A stretch of DNA of 64,000 nucleotides, from positions 372,001 to 436,000 of the forward strand of contig CAWERW010000002.1 in assembly GCA_963811595.1 (NCBI GenBank), in the 5' to 3' direction. How positions within the stretch are numbered: the stretch's first letter is position 1; each line of letters begins with the position of its first letter. The DNA comes from DASQFQ01 sp963811595. Its GTDB lineage: Bacteria; Actinomycetota; Thermoleophilia; Solirubrobacterales; Solirubrobacteraceae. Below, piece by piece: positions 15,507-24,962 of the stretch. The notes beneath the pieces were generated by a model. It had not been told where the DNA came from, did no database searches, and saw only the letters and a program-made list of their open reading frames with translations. Both the position numbers and the translations under genes were made by a program.

Positions 15507-18500
15507 CTAGGCGCGCGAGCGGACGGCTTCGCCCCCCGCCACGAGCGCGCGGGCGCGGCCCGCCACCGCCACCATGCCGAGCGCGTCGGCGATCACGATC
15601 GCCTCGGCGAGGCACTCGCGCGCCGCCGCGTCGTCGCCCGGCTCGCCGCGCGCGAGCAGCATCTCCGCCCACGCCAGCTCGGTCCGCGCCAGCCATGGGC
15701 GCGCGCCCATCCGCACGTGCATCTCGCGCGCCTCGAGGAAGCGCCGCTCGGCCTCCTCCCACTCCCCCAGCACGCCCGCCAGGATGCCGAGCAGGCGCGA
15801 GGCGGAGCCGTTGCAGCTCGCCCCCCGCCCCACGAGCACGTTGCGCCCGCCGTGCGGGGCGAGCAGGTCGTACAGCGCGCGCGCCCGCTCCGCGTCGCCC
15901 AGCGCGCCGCACACCTCGGCCAGCAGCGTCAGCGCGATCAGCCAGTTGGCGTCGCGCGGGAGCGCGTCGAAGCCCGGCCCCGCCACGCTCTCGAAGCACG
16001 CGCGCGCCTCGTCCATGCGCCCCAGCTCGACGTGCATCAGCGCCTGCGTGCAGCGCCACGCCGGGATCGCCGGGTACATCTCGATGAAGCGCGCGACCGC
16101 GTCCTCGACCTCGCCCAGGCGCCCCTGCTCGCGGCGGATGTTGAACATCGCCATCGCGTAGTAGTGCAGGGCGTTCTCGGCATGCCCGCGCTGCCCGATC
16201 GCGAGTGTCTCGCCGGCGAGCGCCTCCGCCTCCGCGAAGTCGCCCGCGAGCTGGGCCCGCGCGCAGCGGAACAACGAGGTCCACCACAGGTAGAGCGGCC
16301 GGTGGACGACCGCGGCGAGCGCGGCGGCCGCGTCGATCTGGGCGTCCGCGCCCTGGATGTCGCCGAGCTCGAGCAGGTCGACCACCGTCCAGCCCGCGCC
16401 CTCCAGCTCCATCTCGAGGTCGCCGATCTCCTCGGCGATCCGCCGCAGCTCGGCGGCGACCTCGAGCCGCTCGTCGACGTTCTCGGGCCGCCACAGCACG
16501 TAGTGGCGGGCGTCGAGCGCCGACGCGAGCGTCGCCGGATCGCCCAGCCGGCGCGCGCTCGCGACGGCCTCCTCGCTGAGCGCCATCCGCCGCTCGGGCT
16601 GGCCCGCGTAGTAGAGCTCGAGCGACAGCCGCGCCAGCAGCCGCGCGCGCAGCGGCGAGTCCTCCTCGCCCAGGCGGGCGAGCGCCTCCTCGAGCACCGC
16701 CACGACGGCGGGGTCCTCGCGCCCGAGCGTCGACCAGGGGCCCGCGGCGCCCAGCGCCGCGCGCGCGAGCAGCGCGGGGTCGTCGAGCTCGCGCGCCGCC
16801 GACAGCGCCGTCGCGAACGTCTCGCGCGCCCCTTCCAGCCCCGCCCGCTCCTCCGACGCCCCGAGCGCGAGCAGCAGCTCGACGCCGGTGCGGTCGCGCG
16901 GCGCCGTCGCCTGGCGCGCCCGCAGCGCGCCGCGGTAGTGCTGCGCCGCCTCCTCCCACGCCAGCAGCCGGTCCGCCCGCCGCCCGGCAGCGAGCGCGAA
17001 GTCGATCGCCCGCGCCGGCCCTTCGACCGGCGCCGCGCGCCCGAAGTGGCGCGCGAGCTGGGGCAGCCACGGGTCCAGGTCGTCCTTGTGGCGAGCCAGG
17101 ATCGTCTCGCCGACGCGCGAGTGCAGCCGCGCGCGGCGCAGCGCCGACAGCCCGTCGTAGAGCGTCGCCCGCACCAGGGCGTGCGCGAACGCGTAGCGCC
17201 CGACCCGCCCGTCGACCTCCTTGAGCACCTGCGCGTCGACCGCCTGGTCGAGCGCGGAGACGAGCTCGTCGCCGGTCAGCGGCCCGAGCGCCTCGAGCAG
17301 CCCGTAGTCGACCTCGCGCCCGATCACCGAGGCCACCTGCATCGCCTCGCGCGCCGACGCAGGCAGCCGGGCGATCCGCCGCGAGGTGACCTCGCGCACG
17401 CCGGCGGGCACGCCCGCGTCCTCGAGGTCGCCGTCGAGCCCGCCCGGGCTCTCGCGCAGGTGGCGGACGACCTCCTCGACGAAGAACGGGTTGCCCTCCG
17501 TCTCGGCGTGCAGCGTGGCGACGAACTCGGGCGAGGGCGCCTCCGCCCCGAGCGCGGCCACCAGCTCGCCGACCTCCGCCTCCGCGAGCCCGTCCAGCGC
17601 CACCTCGGTGAGCATCGCCTCGCGCCGCAGCGAGGCGACGACCGCCGCGAGCGGATGGTCGTCGGAGAGCTCGCCGGCGCGGTAGGTGCCGAGGAACATC
17701 GCGCGCCGCGGCTGCGGCGCGCGGATCAGGTGGCGCACGAGCTGCAGCGTCGGGCTGTCGGCCCACTGCAGGTCGTCGAGCACGAGCAGCAGCGGCGCGC
17801 CGGACGCGATCTCCGCCAGCAGCGCGGCCAGCGCGTCGAACAGGCGATGGCGCTCGGTGCCGCCTTCGGCCCCGCGCACCGCCGACGGGCCGGCCGGCGC
17901 GCCCAGCTCGGGCAGCAGCGCGGCGAGGTCGGCGGCGCGCGCGCCGAGCCGCTGCGCCGGCCCGGTCAGCGCCGCCCCGCCCGACCAGCCGCGCAGCATC
18001 TCGAGCACGGGCCCGTAGGCGCCGGGGCCGGTCTCGTCGAAGCGGCCGTAGAGCACGACCGCGCCGTCGCGGTGGACCTCGCGCGTGAACTCCGCCGCCA
18101 CGCGCGACTTGCCGATCCCCGCCTCGCCCGCGACCAGCACGAGCCGCCGCTCGTCGGAGACCGCCGCGTCCCACGCGCCGCGCAGCGCCGCCAGCGCCTC
18201 GCGTCGCCCGACGAACGCGTGCCGCCGCGTCGCCGCGGCGAGCGCGGCCGGCAGCCGGCCCGGCGCGGACGCGCGCGCCGGCGGGGCGTCGGGCGGCGGC
18301 CCGTCGCCGCGCAGGAGCCGCTCGTGCACCTCCATCACCGCGGGACCCGGCGCCGTGCCGAGCTCGTCGCGCAGCAGCTGGCGCAGCTCGTCGAACGCGC
18401 GCAGCGCCTCGGCCGGGTTGCCGCCCGCCTCGTGGGCCTCCATCAGCAGCCGGTGCGACGACTCGCGGAACGGCGCGAGCCCGATCGCCGTGCGCGCGGC

Positions 18501-19055
18501 GTGCTCGGCCGCGTCGAGCTCGCGCCCGCCGAGCCGCAGGCCCGCCTCGGCGAGCGCCTCCAGCGCGCGCAGCCGCAGCCCCTCGACCTCGCGCCGCCGC
18601 TCGCGCACCCAGGGCCCGTCGCACTCGGCCAGGAACGGCTCGGTGCCGAGCGCGAGCGCGGCCCGCGCCTGCGCGGCCGCGTCGCTCCAGCGCCGGTCGT
18701 CGAGCGCCTGCACGGCGACCTCGACGGCGTCGGCGAGCGCCTCGGTGTCGACCCACAGCGGCTCGGGCAGCGACAGGCGCAGCTCGGCGCGGCCGGTCAG
18801 CGCGTCAGGTCCGAGCGCGCGCCGCAGCTTCGAGAGCAGCGAGGACAGCGCGGAGTCCGACGCGGCGGGCGCGTCCTCGGGCCACAGCACGTCCTCGAGC
18901 TCGTAGCGCGGGCAGGCCCGCGTGCGGTGGCAGACGAGGTAGGCGAGCAGCAGCTGTCCCTGGCGCCCGGGCAGCGCGCTGCCGGCCAGTCCGTCGCTAC
19001 TGCTGACCGCGACCCGACCGCACAGGCGGATCTCCCACCGGACGTGCTTCGCCAC
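15507..19055 (-). CDS. AfsR/SARP-type transcriptional activator with AAA ATPase and TPR-like repeats
   Basis: About 1180 residues from GTG 19055 (an upstream start at 19094 is possible). Residues 1-95 form an OmpR-like winged helix (VRWEIRLCGRVAV, GRQGQLLLAYLVCHR), followed by a bacterial transcriptional activation (BTAD) helical domain to about 245. An ATPase follows with Walker A VAGEAGIGKSRV and Walker B LLLVLDDLQWAD, then roughly 550 residues of Ala-rich TPR-like helices. No C-terminal LuxR helix-turn-helix is seen, so DNA binding should be by the N-terminal wing. Divergent from a Ser/Thr kinase-GAF gene across an 86-bp gap; AfsR of Streptomyces is itself a kinase target, which makes the pairing suggestive. 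Confidence 0.85.
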   Translation of the reverse strand: MAKHVRWEIRLCGRVAVSSSDGLAGSALPGRQGQLLLAYLVCHRTRACPRYELEDVLWPEDAPAASDSALSSLLSKLRRALGPDALTGRAELRLSLPEPLWVDTEALADAVEVAVQALDDRRWSDAAAQARAALALGTEPFLAECDGPWVRERRREVEGLRLRALEALAEAGLRLGGRELDAAEHAARTAIGLAPFRESSHRLLMEAHEAGGNPAEALRAFDELRQLLRDELGTAPGPAVMEVHERLLRGDGPPPDAPPARASAPGRLPAALAAATRRHAFVGRREALAALRGAWDAAVSDERRLVLVAGEAGIGKSRVAAEFTREVHRDGAVVLYGRFDETGPGAYGPVLEMLRGWSGGAALTGPAQRLGARAADLAALLPELGAPAGPSAVRGAEGGTERHRLFDALAALLAEIASGAPLLLVLDDLQWADSPTLQLVRHLIRAPQPRRAMFLGTYRAGELSDDHPLAAVVASLRREAMLTEVALDGLAEAEVGELVAALGAEAPSPEFVATLHAETEGNPFFVEEVVRHLRESPGGLDGDLEDAGVPAGVREVTSRRIARLPASAREAMQVASVIGREVDYGLLEALGPLTGDELVSALDQAVDAQVLKEVDGRVGRYAFAHALVRATLYDGLSALRRARLHSRVGETILARHKDDLDPWLPQLARHFGRAAPVEGPARAIDFALAAGRRADRLLAWEEAAQHYRGALRARQATAPRDRTGVELLLALGASEERAGLEGARETFATALSAARELDDPALLARAALGAAGPWSTLGREDPAVVAVLEEALARLGEEDSPLRARLLARLSLELYYAGQPERRMALSEEAVASARRLGDPATLASALDARHYVLWRPENVDERLEVAAELRRIAEEIGDLEMELEGAGWTVVDLLELGDIQGADAQIDAAAALAAVVHRPLYLWWTSLFRCARAQLAGDFAEAEALAGETLAIGQRGHAENALHYYAMAMFNIRREQGRLGEVEDAVARFIEMYPAIPAWRCTQALMHVELGRMDEARACFESVAGPGFDALPRDANWLIALTLLAEVCGALGDAERARALYDLLAPHGGRNVLVGRGASCNGSASRLLGILAGVLGEWEEAERRFLEAREMHVRMGARPWLARTELAWAEMLLARGEPGDDAAARECLAEAIVIADALGMVAVAGRARALVAGGEAVRSRA

Positions 19056-19141
19056 CGCCGGAGGACCGTACCGCGCGCGCCAACCTTTCGCCAAGGTCGG
19101 GCCAACCGCTGCCGCCCGGCGTCTCCGGTACCGTCGGCGCG

Positions 19142-20413
19142 ATGAACGCTCCCGCGCCGGGTACGGAGCTCGTCGGCGGTTACCGGCTCGGCGAACCCGC
19201 CGCGCAGGGGGCGATGGGGAGCATCTACGAGGCCACCGCTCCGGACGGCAGCCCCGTCGCCGCCAAGCGCCTGCTCGACGAGCGCCACGCCGCGCGCTTC
19301 GAGATCGAGGGCCGGCTGCTCAGCCGCCTGGACCACCCGCGCGTCGTGAAGGTGCTCGGCACCGTCGACGACCCGACCGGGCGCTACCTGATGATGGAGT
19401 GGGTCGAGGGCGAGGACCTCGCGCACGTGCTGCGCCGCGAGGGCACGCCCGGCCTGCCCGAGGAGCGGGTCGTGCCGCTCGCGCTGGAGGCCGCGGAGGC
19501 GCTGCGCTACGTGCACGAGCAGCAGACGATCCACCGCGACGTGAAGCCGCAGAACCTCATGCTCTCGCCGGGCCGCGGCGTCGTGCTCGTCGACTTCGGG
19601 ATCGCGCGCGACCTCGCCGCCGAGAGCGGCACGCAGGGCATCGGCACGCCGGGCTACATGGCGCCGGAGGCGTTCACCGGCGGCGCGCTGTCACCGCGCA
19701 CCGACGTCTACGGGCTGGCGATGACGACGTGGACGCTGCTGACGAGCGTCCCGGCCCGCTACGCGAGCGTGCAGCCGCCGCCGGACACGAGCCCGAGCCT
19801 GCTCGCGACGCTCGACGCGGCGCTCGCCGTCGACCCCGAGCGCCGGCTGTCGTCGATGGAGGCGTTCGCCGAAGGCCTCGGCGGGCGACTGCCGACCGAG
19901 CGCGGGCGCGACATCGGCGTCTCCGCCGCCGTCGGCGAGGCGACCGCGCACATGCTCTCGGCCGTCGTCAAGACCGCGGCCGGCGTGTTCGACGCCGCGG
20001 CGACGTCGCTGGCGCTGCGCGGCGCGGACGGCAGCCTCGGCTACCAGGCGGCGTGGGGCGCGGGCGCCGACGAGGTCGTCGGCATGCGCCTGGACGCCGG
20101 TCAGGGCATCGCCGGGCGCGTGCTCGCCACCGGCGTCGGCGAGGTCGTCCAGGACTGCCGCAACGACCCCGACTTCGCGGCGGCCACGGCGCGCGGGACG
20201 GGCTACGTGCCGTACACGATGCTGGTCGTCCCGCTCGTGCCCGACGGCGCCGCCGTGGGCGTCCTGACGGTGCTCGACAAGCGCGACGGCTCCTCCTACG
20301 ACGTCAGCGACCTCGCGCGCGCCGCGATGTTCGCCGACCTCGCGCTGGCGGCGCTGGACGCGGAGCCTGGCGCGCGCGCCGCCCTCACCACCGCCGTGGC
20401 GCGTGAGTCGTGA
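19142..20413 (+). CDS. Cytosolic Ser/Thr protein kinase with C-terminal GAF domain
   Basis: 423 residues. Kinase domain about 10-250: atypical Gly loop AAQGAMGSIYEA, VAAKRL lysine, catalytic HRDVKPQN, DFG metal motif (VDFGIARDLA), activation segment GTPGYMAPEAF. Residues about 270-415 form a GAF domain (DEVVGMRLDAGQGIAGRVL, then YTMLVVPLVPDGAAVGVLTV). There is no transmembrane segment and no PASTA repeats, unlike PknB. The GAF domain likely senses a small ligand or redox state. It is divergent from the SARP-type regulator and 24 bases before the paoA-like gene, so it may be read with the molybdenum enzyme operon. Confidence 0.88.
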   Translation: MNAPAPGTELVGGYRLGEPAAQGAMGSIYEATAPDGSPVAAKRLLDERHAARFEIEGRLLSRLDHPRVVKVLGTVDDPTGRYLMMEWVEGEDLAHVLRREGTPGLPEERVVPLALEAAEALRYVHEQQTIHRDVKPQNLMLSPGRGVVLVDFGIARDLAAESGTQGIGTPGYMAPEAFTGGALSPRTDVYGLAMTTWTLLTSVPARYASVQPPPDTSPSLLATLDAALAVDPERRLSSMEAFAEGLGGRLPTERGRDIGVSAAVGEATAHMLSAVVKTAAGVFDAAATSLALRGADGSLGYQAAWGAGADEVVGMRLDAGQGIAGRVLATGVGEVVQDCRNDPDFAAATARGTGYVPYTMLVVPLVPDGAAVGVLTVLDKRDGSSYDVSDLARAAMFADLALAALDAEPGARAALTTAVARES

Positions 20414-20437
20414 GCGCCCGCGGGTAGCCTGCGCCGG

Positions 20438-20908
20438 ATGGACGCCGAGATCGCCCTCCGCATCAACGGCGACGAGCGCCGCTTCACGCTCGACGTGCGC
20501 ACCACGCTGCTCGACCTGCTGCGCGAGCACGCCGGGCTGACGGGGGCGAAGAAGGGTTGCGATCACGGCCAGTGCGGCGCCTGCACGATCCTGCTCGACG
20601 GCCGCCGCGCCAACGCCTGCCTCGCGCTCGCGGTCGCCCACGACGGCGCCGAGCTCCTGACCGTCGAGGGGCTGGCGGAGGGCGGCGAGCTGCACCCGCT
20701 GCAGGCCGCGTTCGTGGAGCGCGACGCGTTCCAGTGCGGCTACTGCACGCCGGGCCAGCTGTGCTCGGCGGTCGGGATGCTCGCGGAGGCCGAGGCCGAG
20801 GGCGCGCCGCTCGACGCGCCGGAGATCCGCGAGCGCATGAGCGGCAACCTCTGCCGCTGCGGCGCGTACCCCAACATCGTCGCCGCGATCCAGGACGTCG
20901 CGTCTTGA
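20438..20908 (+). CDS. paoA: Molybdenum hydroxylase, [2Fe-2S] small subunit (PaoA/YagT-like)
   Basis: 156 residues. Two [2Fe-2S] clusters: plant-ferredoxin type KKGCDHGQCGACTILLDG with a further Cys in ANACLAL, and the second cluster from QCGYCTPGQ and NLCRCGAYPNI. It carries electrons from the Mo cofactor to FAD in xanthine-oxidase-family enzymes. It lacks the Tat signal found on E. coli PaoA, so a cytosolic complex is likely. The stop overlaps the TTG start of the FAD subunit. Confidence 0.9.
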   Translation: MDAEIALRINGDERRFTLDVRTTLLDLLREHAGLTGAKKGCDHGQCGACTILLDGRRANACLALAVAHDGAELLTVEGLAEGGELHPLQAAFVERDAFQCGYCTPGQLCSAVGMLAEAEAEGAPLDAPEIRERMSGNLCRCGAYPNIVAAIQDVAS

Positions 20909-21870
20909 AGCCGTTCGCCTACGAGCGGGCCGGTGACGCCGCCGCGGCGGTCGCCGCCGCCGCCGACGGCGCGACCTTCCTCGGCGGCGGCACGAACCTC
21001 GTCGACCTCATGAAGCTCGGGGTGGCCGAGCCGCTGCGGCTCGTCGACGTCTCGCGCCTCCCCCACGACACGATCGAGGAGACGCCCGCGGGCCTGCGCG
21101 TCGGCGCGGCCGTGCGCAACGCGGACCTCGCCACCCACCCCGCCGTGCGCGAGCGCTACCCGGTGCTCTCGCAGGCGCTGCTCGCCGGCGCCTCCGGCCA
21201 GCTGCGCAACCTCGCCACCGTCGGCGGCAACCTCCTCCAGCGCACGCGCTGCGCGTACTTCCAGGACACGACGAAGCCCTGCAACAAGCGCCGGCCGGGC
21301 TCGGGCTGCCCGGCCCGCGAGGGCGAGCACCGCAACCTCGCGATCCTCGGGCACTCCGAGCACTGCGTCGCCACCAACCCGTCCGACATGGCGGTCGCGC
21401 TGGCCGCGATCGGCGCCACCGTGCACGTGCTCGGCGCCGACGGACCGCGCACGATCCCGGTGCCCGGCCTGCACCGGCTGCCGGGCGACAAGCCGCAGCA
21501 CGACACCGTGCTCAATCCCGGCGACCTGATCACGGCGGTCGAGCTCGGCCCGCCGGCGCCGCGCTCGACCTACCGGAAGGTCCGCGACCGCGCGTCGTTC
21601 TCGTTCGCGGTGCTCTCCGTCGCCGCCGCGGTCGAGCTCGACGGCGAGACGATCCGCGAGGCCCGCGTCGCGCTCGGCGGCGTCGCCCACGTGCCCTGGC
21701 GGGCCGGGCGCGCGGAGGCCGTGCTGACCGGCGCGCCCGCCACGCCCGAGACGTTCGCGGCCGCCGCCGAGGCGGAGCTCGACGCGGCGCAGCCGCTGCG
21801 CGACAACGCGTTCAAGGTGCCGCTGGCGCGCAACGTGCTCGTGCGCACGCTCGCGGAGCTGTGCGCGTGA
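20905..21870 (+). CDS. paoB: Molybdenum hydroxylase, FAD-binding subunit with extra 4Fe-4S Cys set (PaoB/YagS-like)
   Basis: 321 residues from TTG 20905 (TTGA overlap). FAD-binding motifs FLGGGTNLVDLMKLG and NLATVGGNLLQRTRC are clear. The stretch RCAYFQD, PCNKRRPGSGC and HCVATNPSDM carries the Cys pattern that binds an additional [4Fe-4S] cluster in PaoB and 4-hydroxybenzoyl-CoA reductase-type FAD subunits. This separates it from CO dehydrogenase CoxM. The stop overlaps the start of the large subunit. Confidence 0.88.
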   Translation: MKPFAYERAGDAAAAVAAAADGATFLGGGTNLVDLMKLGVAEPLRLVDVSRLPHDTIEETPAGLRVGAAVRNADLATHPAVRERYPVLSQALLAGASGQLRNLATVGGNLLQRTRCAYFQDTTKPCNKRRPGSGCPAREGEHRNLAILGHSEHCVATNPSDMAVALAAIGATVHVLGADGPRTIPVPGLHRLPGDKPQHDTVLNPGDLITAVELGPPAPRSTYRKVRDRASFSFAVLSVAAAVELDGETIREARVALGGVAHVPWRAGRAEAVLTGAPATPETFAAAAEAELDAAQPLRDNAFKVPLARNVLVRTLAELCA

Positions 21871-23927
21871 GTGGCGTCGCGAGCCGCGCGGTCGGCACCC
21901 CGCTCAGCCGCATCGAGGCGCGCGAGAAGGTCACCGGTGAGGCGCGCTACGCCTACGAGCAGCCGGTCGAGCGCGTCGCGTACGCCGTGCCCGTGACCGC
22001 CACCGTCGCCGCCGGCGAGATCGACGCGATCGCGCCTGAGCGCGCGCTCGCGCTCCCGGGCGTGCTCGCGGTCATCTCGCACGACAACGCGCCCGCGCTC
22101 GGCACGACCGACGACGGCGAGCTGCTGCTGTTCCAGTCCGACACCGTCCACTATCGCGGGCAGATCGTCGCCGCCGTCGTCGCCGAGACGCTGGAGGAGG
22201 CCCGCGAGGCGGCGGACTGCGTGCGCGTCGACTATGCGCCGCGCGAGCACGACGTCGAGCTCTACCTCGGCCACCCGGGCTTCTACACGCCCGAGAAGGT
22301 GAACCCGGCGTTCCCGTCGGTCACCGAGCACGGCGACGCCGTGGCGGCGCTCGCGCGGGCAGAGGTCGTCGTCGACGCGACGTACGCCACGCAGCCGATC
22401 CACAACAACCCGATGGAGCCGCACGCGAGCCTCGCGCTGTGGGACGACGGCGACCTGCTGCTCTACGACTCGATCCAGGGCACGTACGGCGCGCGCAAGA
22501 CGCTGGCCGAGGTGTTCGACATCCCGGCCGAGCGCGTGCGCGTCGTCGCCCGGCACGTCGGCGGCGGCTTCGGCTCGAAGGGCACGCCGCGGCCGCAGTC
22601 GGTGCTCGCCGCGATCGCCGCGCAGATCGTCGGGCGCCCGGTCAAGGTCGCGCTCACGCGGCAGCAGCTGTTCGCCTGCACCGGCTACCGCACGCCGACG
22701 ATCCAGCGCGTCCGGCTCGGCGCGGGCCGCGACGGCCGCCTGACGGCGATCGCGCACGAGGCCTGGGAGCAGACCTCGACGCTGCACGAGTTCGCCGAGC
22801 AGACGTGCACGCCGACGCGGGTGATGTACGCCGCGCCCGACCGCCTGACGCGGCACGAGCTCGTCGCGCTCGACGTCCCCACCCCGTCGTGGATGCGCGC
22901 GCCCGGCGAATGCCCGGGCATGTTCGCGCTCGAGTCGGCGATCGACGAGCTGGCGGTCGCGACCGGGCTGGATCCGATCGAGCTGCGCATCCGCAACGAG
23001 CCGGAGACCGATCCGGAACAGGGCGTTCCGTTCTCCTCGCGCAACCTCGTCGCGTGCCTGCGCGAGGGCGCCGAGCGCTTCGGCTGGGCCGACCGCGACC
23101 CGCAGCCCGGCGCCCGCGCGGACGGCCGCTGGCTCGTCGGCAGCGGCGTCGCCGCGTCGACCTACCCCGCCTACCGCGCGCCCTCCAAGGCGACCGCGCG
23201 CTTCGAGCCCGACGGCGGCTACACGGTGCAGGTCGCCGCGACCGACATCGGCACCGGCGCGCGCACCGTCCTGACGCAGATCGCCGCGGACGCGCTCGGC
23301 GTCGATCCCGAGCACGTGCGCGTCGAGATCGGCGACTCGGACTTCGGCGTCGCCGCCGTCGCCGGCGGCTCGATGGGGACCGCCTCGTGGGGCACCGCGG
23401 TCGTGCGCGCGTGCGAGGCGCTGCTCGCCCAGGGCGAGGGCGAGGCCTCAGCCCACACGGGCGACGAGATCAAGGCGCAGGCGAAGCTGTCCCGGCACGC
23501 GTTCGGCGCGCAGTTCGTGGAGGTCCGCGTCGACGCCGACAGCGGCGAGGTGCGGCTGTCGCGGATGCTCGGCGTGTTCGCGGTCGGCCGCGTCATCAAC
23601 CCGAAGACGGCCCGGTCGCAGTTCATCGGCGGCATGACCCAGGGCGTCTCGATGGCGCTGCACGAGGAGAGCGTCATGGACCGCGAGTTCGGCGACTACC
23701 TCAACCGCGACCTCGCCCAGTACCACGTGCCCGTCTGCGCGGACATCGAGGAGATCGACGCCGTCTGGGTCGACGAGGACGACGGCGAGCTCAACCCGAT
23801 GGGCTCGAAGGGGATCGGCGAGATCGGGATCGTCGGCAGCGCGGCGGCGGTCGCCAACGCGGTCTTCCACGCCACCGGCCGCCGCATCCGCGAGCTGCCG
23901 ATCCGGCTCGACCGCGTGCTGGTCTAG
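21867..23927 (+). CDS. paoC: Molybdenum hydroxylase, molybdopterin-binding subunit (PaoC/YagR-like)
   Basis: 686 residues from GTG 21867, which overlaps the previous stop (GTGA); GTG 21861 is the alternative. Cofactor-binding stretches ARHVGGGFGSKG and TDIGTGARTVLTQ, substrate-pocket MRAPGECPGMFALES and the C-terminal catalytic-Glu region GSKGIGEIGIVGSAAAV match aldehyde/xanthine hydroxylases. E. coli PaoABC oxidises aromatic aldehydes; a similar role is likely, though the substrate is unproven. No XdhC/PaoD-type chaperone follows, so sulfuration must be served from elsewhere. Confidence 0.9.
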   Translation: MSGVASRAVGTPLSRIEAREKVTGEARYAYEQPVERVAYAVPVTATVAAGEIDAIAPERALALPGVLAVISHDNAPALGTTDDGELLLFQSDTVHYRGQIVAAVVAETLEEAREAADCVRVDYAPREHDVELYLGHPGFYTPEKVNPAFPSVTEHGDAVAALARAEVVVDATYATQPIHNNPMEPHASLALWDDGDLLLYDSIQGTYGARKTLAEVFDIPAERVRVVARHVGGGFGSKGTPRPQSVLAAIAAQIVGRPVKVALTRQQLFACTGYRTPTIQRVRLGAGRDGRLTAIAHEAWEQTSTLHEFAEQTCTPTRVMYAAPDRLTRHELVALDVPTPSWMRAPGECPGMFALESAIDELAVATGLDPIELRIRNEPETDPEQGVPFSSRNLVACLREGAERFGWADRDPQPGARADGRWLVGSGVAASTYPAYRAPSKATARFEPDGGYTVQVAATDIGTGARTVLTQIAADALGVDPEHVRVEIGDSDFGVAAVAGGSMGTASWGTAVVRACEALLAQGEGEASAHTGDEIKAQAKLSRHAFGAQFVEVRVDADSGEVRLSRMLGVFAVGRVINPKTARSQFIGGMTQGVSMALHEESVMDREFGDYLNRDLAQYHVPVCADIEEIDAVWVDEDDGELNPMGSKGIGEIGIVGSAAAVANAVFHATGRRIRELPIRLDRVLV

Positions 23928-24430
23928 GTACCCGCGGCGTCGAGCACGACCTCGACGTCGTCGCGCACCTTCAGCGCGCCCATCAAGCCGCGGTAGGGCT
24001 TGATGCCCCAGCGCGTCTGGACGACCGGGATCGTCGCGCGGACGCGGTCGCCATCGCGCTGGAGGTCGAACTCGACCGGCTGGGTCGAGCCCGCGATCGT
24101 GAGGTCGCCCTTGACGTTGCCGCCGTCGACGCTGGTGGAGCGGAACGCGATCTCCTGCGTGCCGAGGATGTCGCCCTGGATCGTCTTCTGGATCGAGGCG
24201 CGGTCCTTGTCGGTGAGCGGCTTGACGCCGCGGTTGCCCTCGCGCACGACGAGCGAGCGCGGGTTCGCGGTCAGCTCGAGCGTCCCGCCCTCGTCGCTGC
24301 CCGACCACTCCGTCACCTCGATGATCAGGTCGTGGCCGACCTTCGCGGCCACGCCCTCGCGATAGGTATGGACCTGCAGGGTGCCGGTGTCGGGACCGAA
24401 GCGCGCCACGCCCGTCAAGCTATCGCCCAT
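23924..24430 (-). CDS. YceI-family lipid-binding protein
   Basis: 168 residues or slightly fewer. The lipocalin-like YceI signature is seen: KVGHDLIIEVTEWSG near the start, GTQEIAFRSTSVDGGNVKGD in the middle, and RWGIKPYRGLMGALKVRDDV at the end. Such proteins bind polyisoprenoids or other apolar chains. No signal peptide is visible, so it is probably cytosolic. ATG 24430 overlaps the divergent ATG at 24429 within one CATG; TTG 24418 is an alternative start. The 3' end overlaps convergent paoC by 4 bases. Confidence 0.85.
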   Translation of the reverse strand: MGDSLTGVARFGPDTGTLQVHTYREGVAAKVGHDLIIEVTEWSGSDEGGTLELTANPRSLVVREGNRGVKPLTDKDRASIQKTIQGDILGTQEIAFRSTSVDGGNVKGDLTIAGSTQPVEFDLQRDGDRVRATIPVVQTRWGIKPYRGLMGALKVRDDVEVVLDAAGT

Positions 24431-24962
24431 GGCAAATCGGATCGCCCTGCTGCGCGGCATCAACCTCGGCTCGACCAACCGCGTGAGCATGCCCGAGCTG
24501 CGCGCGCTCATCGAGGAGCTCGGCCACACCGACGTCCAGACGCTCGTGCAGAGCGGCAACGTGGTCTTCACGAGCCGGGCGAAGCCGGCGACGCTCGAGA
24601 CGCAGCTCGCGGAGGCGATCGAGGCGCAGCTCGGCGTCGCCTCGAAGGTCGTGGTGCGCACGCGTGACGAGCTCGCGGCGGTCATCGACGCCAACCCGTT
24701 CCCGGTCCCCGGCGACCCGAAGATGCTGCACGTGACGTTCCTCGACGCCGAGCCGGACGCCGCGGCGGTCGAGGCGATCGAGCAAGCCGACACCGGCCCG
24801 GACGAGGTGACCTTCGCCGGCCGCGAGATCTACGTGCTCTACGCGAACGGCATGGGGCGCTCGGAGCTCGCCAAGCGGCTGGGCAAGGCGAAGCTCGGCG
24901 TCACCGCCACCGACCGCAACTGGAACACGGTCACGAAGCTGCTGGAGATGCTGGACGCCTAG
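24429..24962 (+). CDS. DUF1697 family protein
   Basis: 177 residues. Opening ANRIALLRGINLGSTNRVSM, then ELGHTDVQTLVQSGNVVF and the C-terminal TDRNWNTVTKLLEML are hallmarks of DUF1697, a widespread family of unknown function. The start shares CATG with the YceI gene on the other strand, so the two promoters must overlap each other's coding ends. The 3' end overlaps the convergent rhomboid gene by 32 bases. Confidence 0.85.
   Translation: MANRIALLRGINLGSTNRVSMPELRALIEELGHTDVQTLVQSGNVVFTSRAKPATLETQLAEAIEAQLGVASKVVVRTRDELAAVIDANPFPVPGDPKMLHVTFLDAEPDAAAVEAIEQADTGPDEVTFAGREIYVLYANGMGRSELAKRLGKAKLGVTATDRNWNTVTKLLEMLDA

Noticed and set aside
14097..19145. A 1682-codon open frame on the plus strand antisense to radA and the SARP-type regulator
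   Set aside because: Composition is Arg/Ala/Glu-rich low-complexity typical of antisense frames in high-GC DNA; the minus-strand genes show clear domains throughout.
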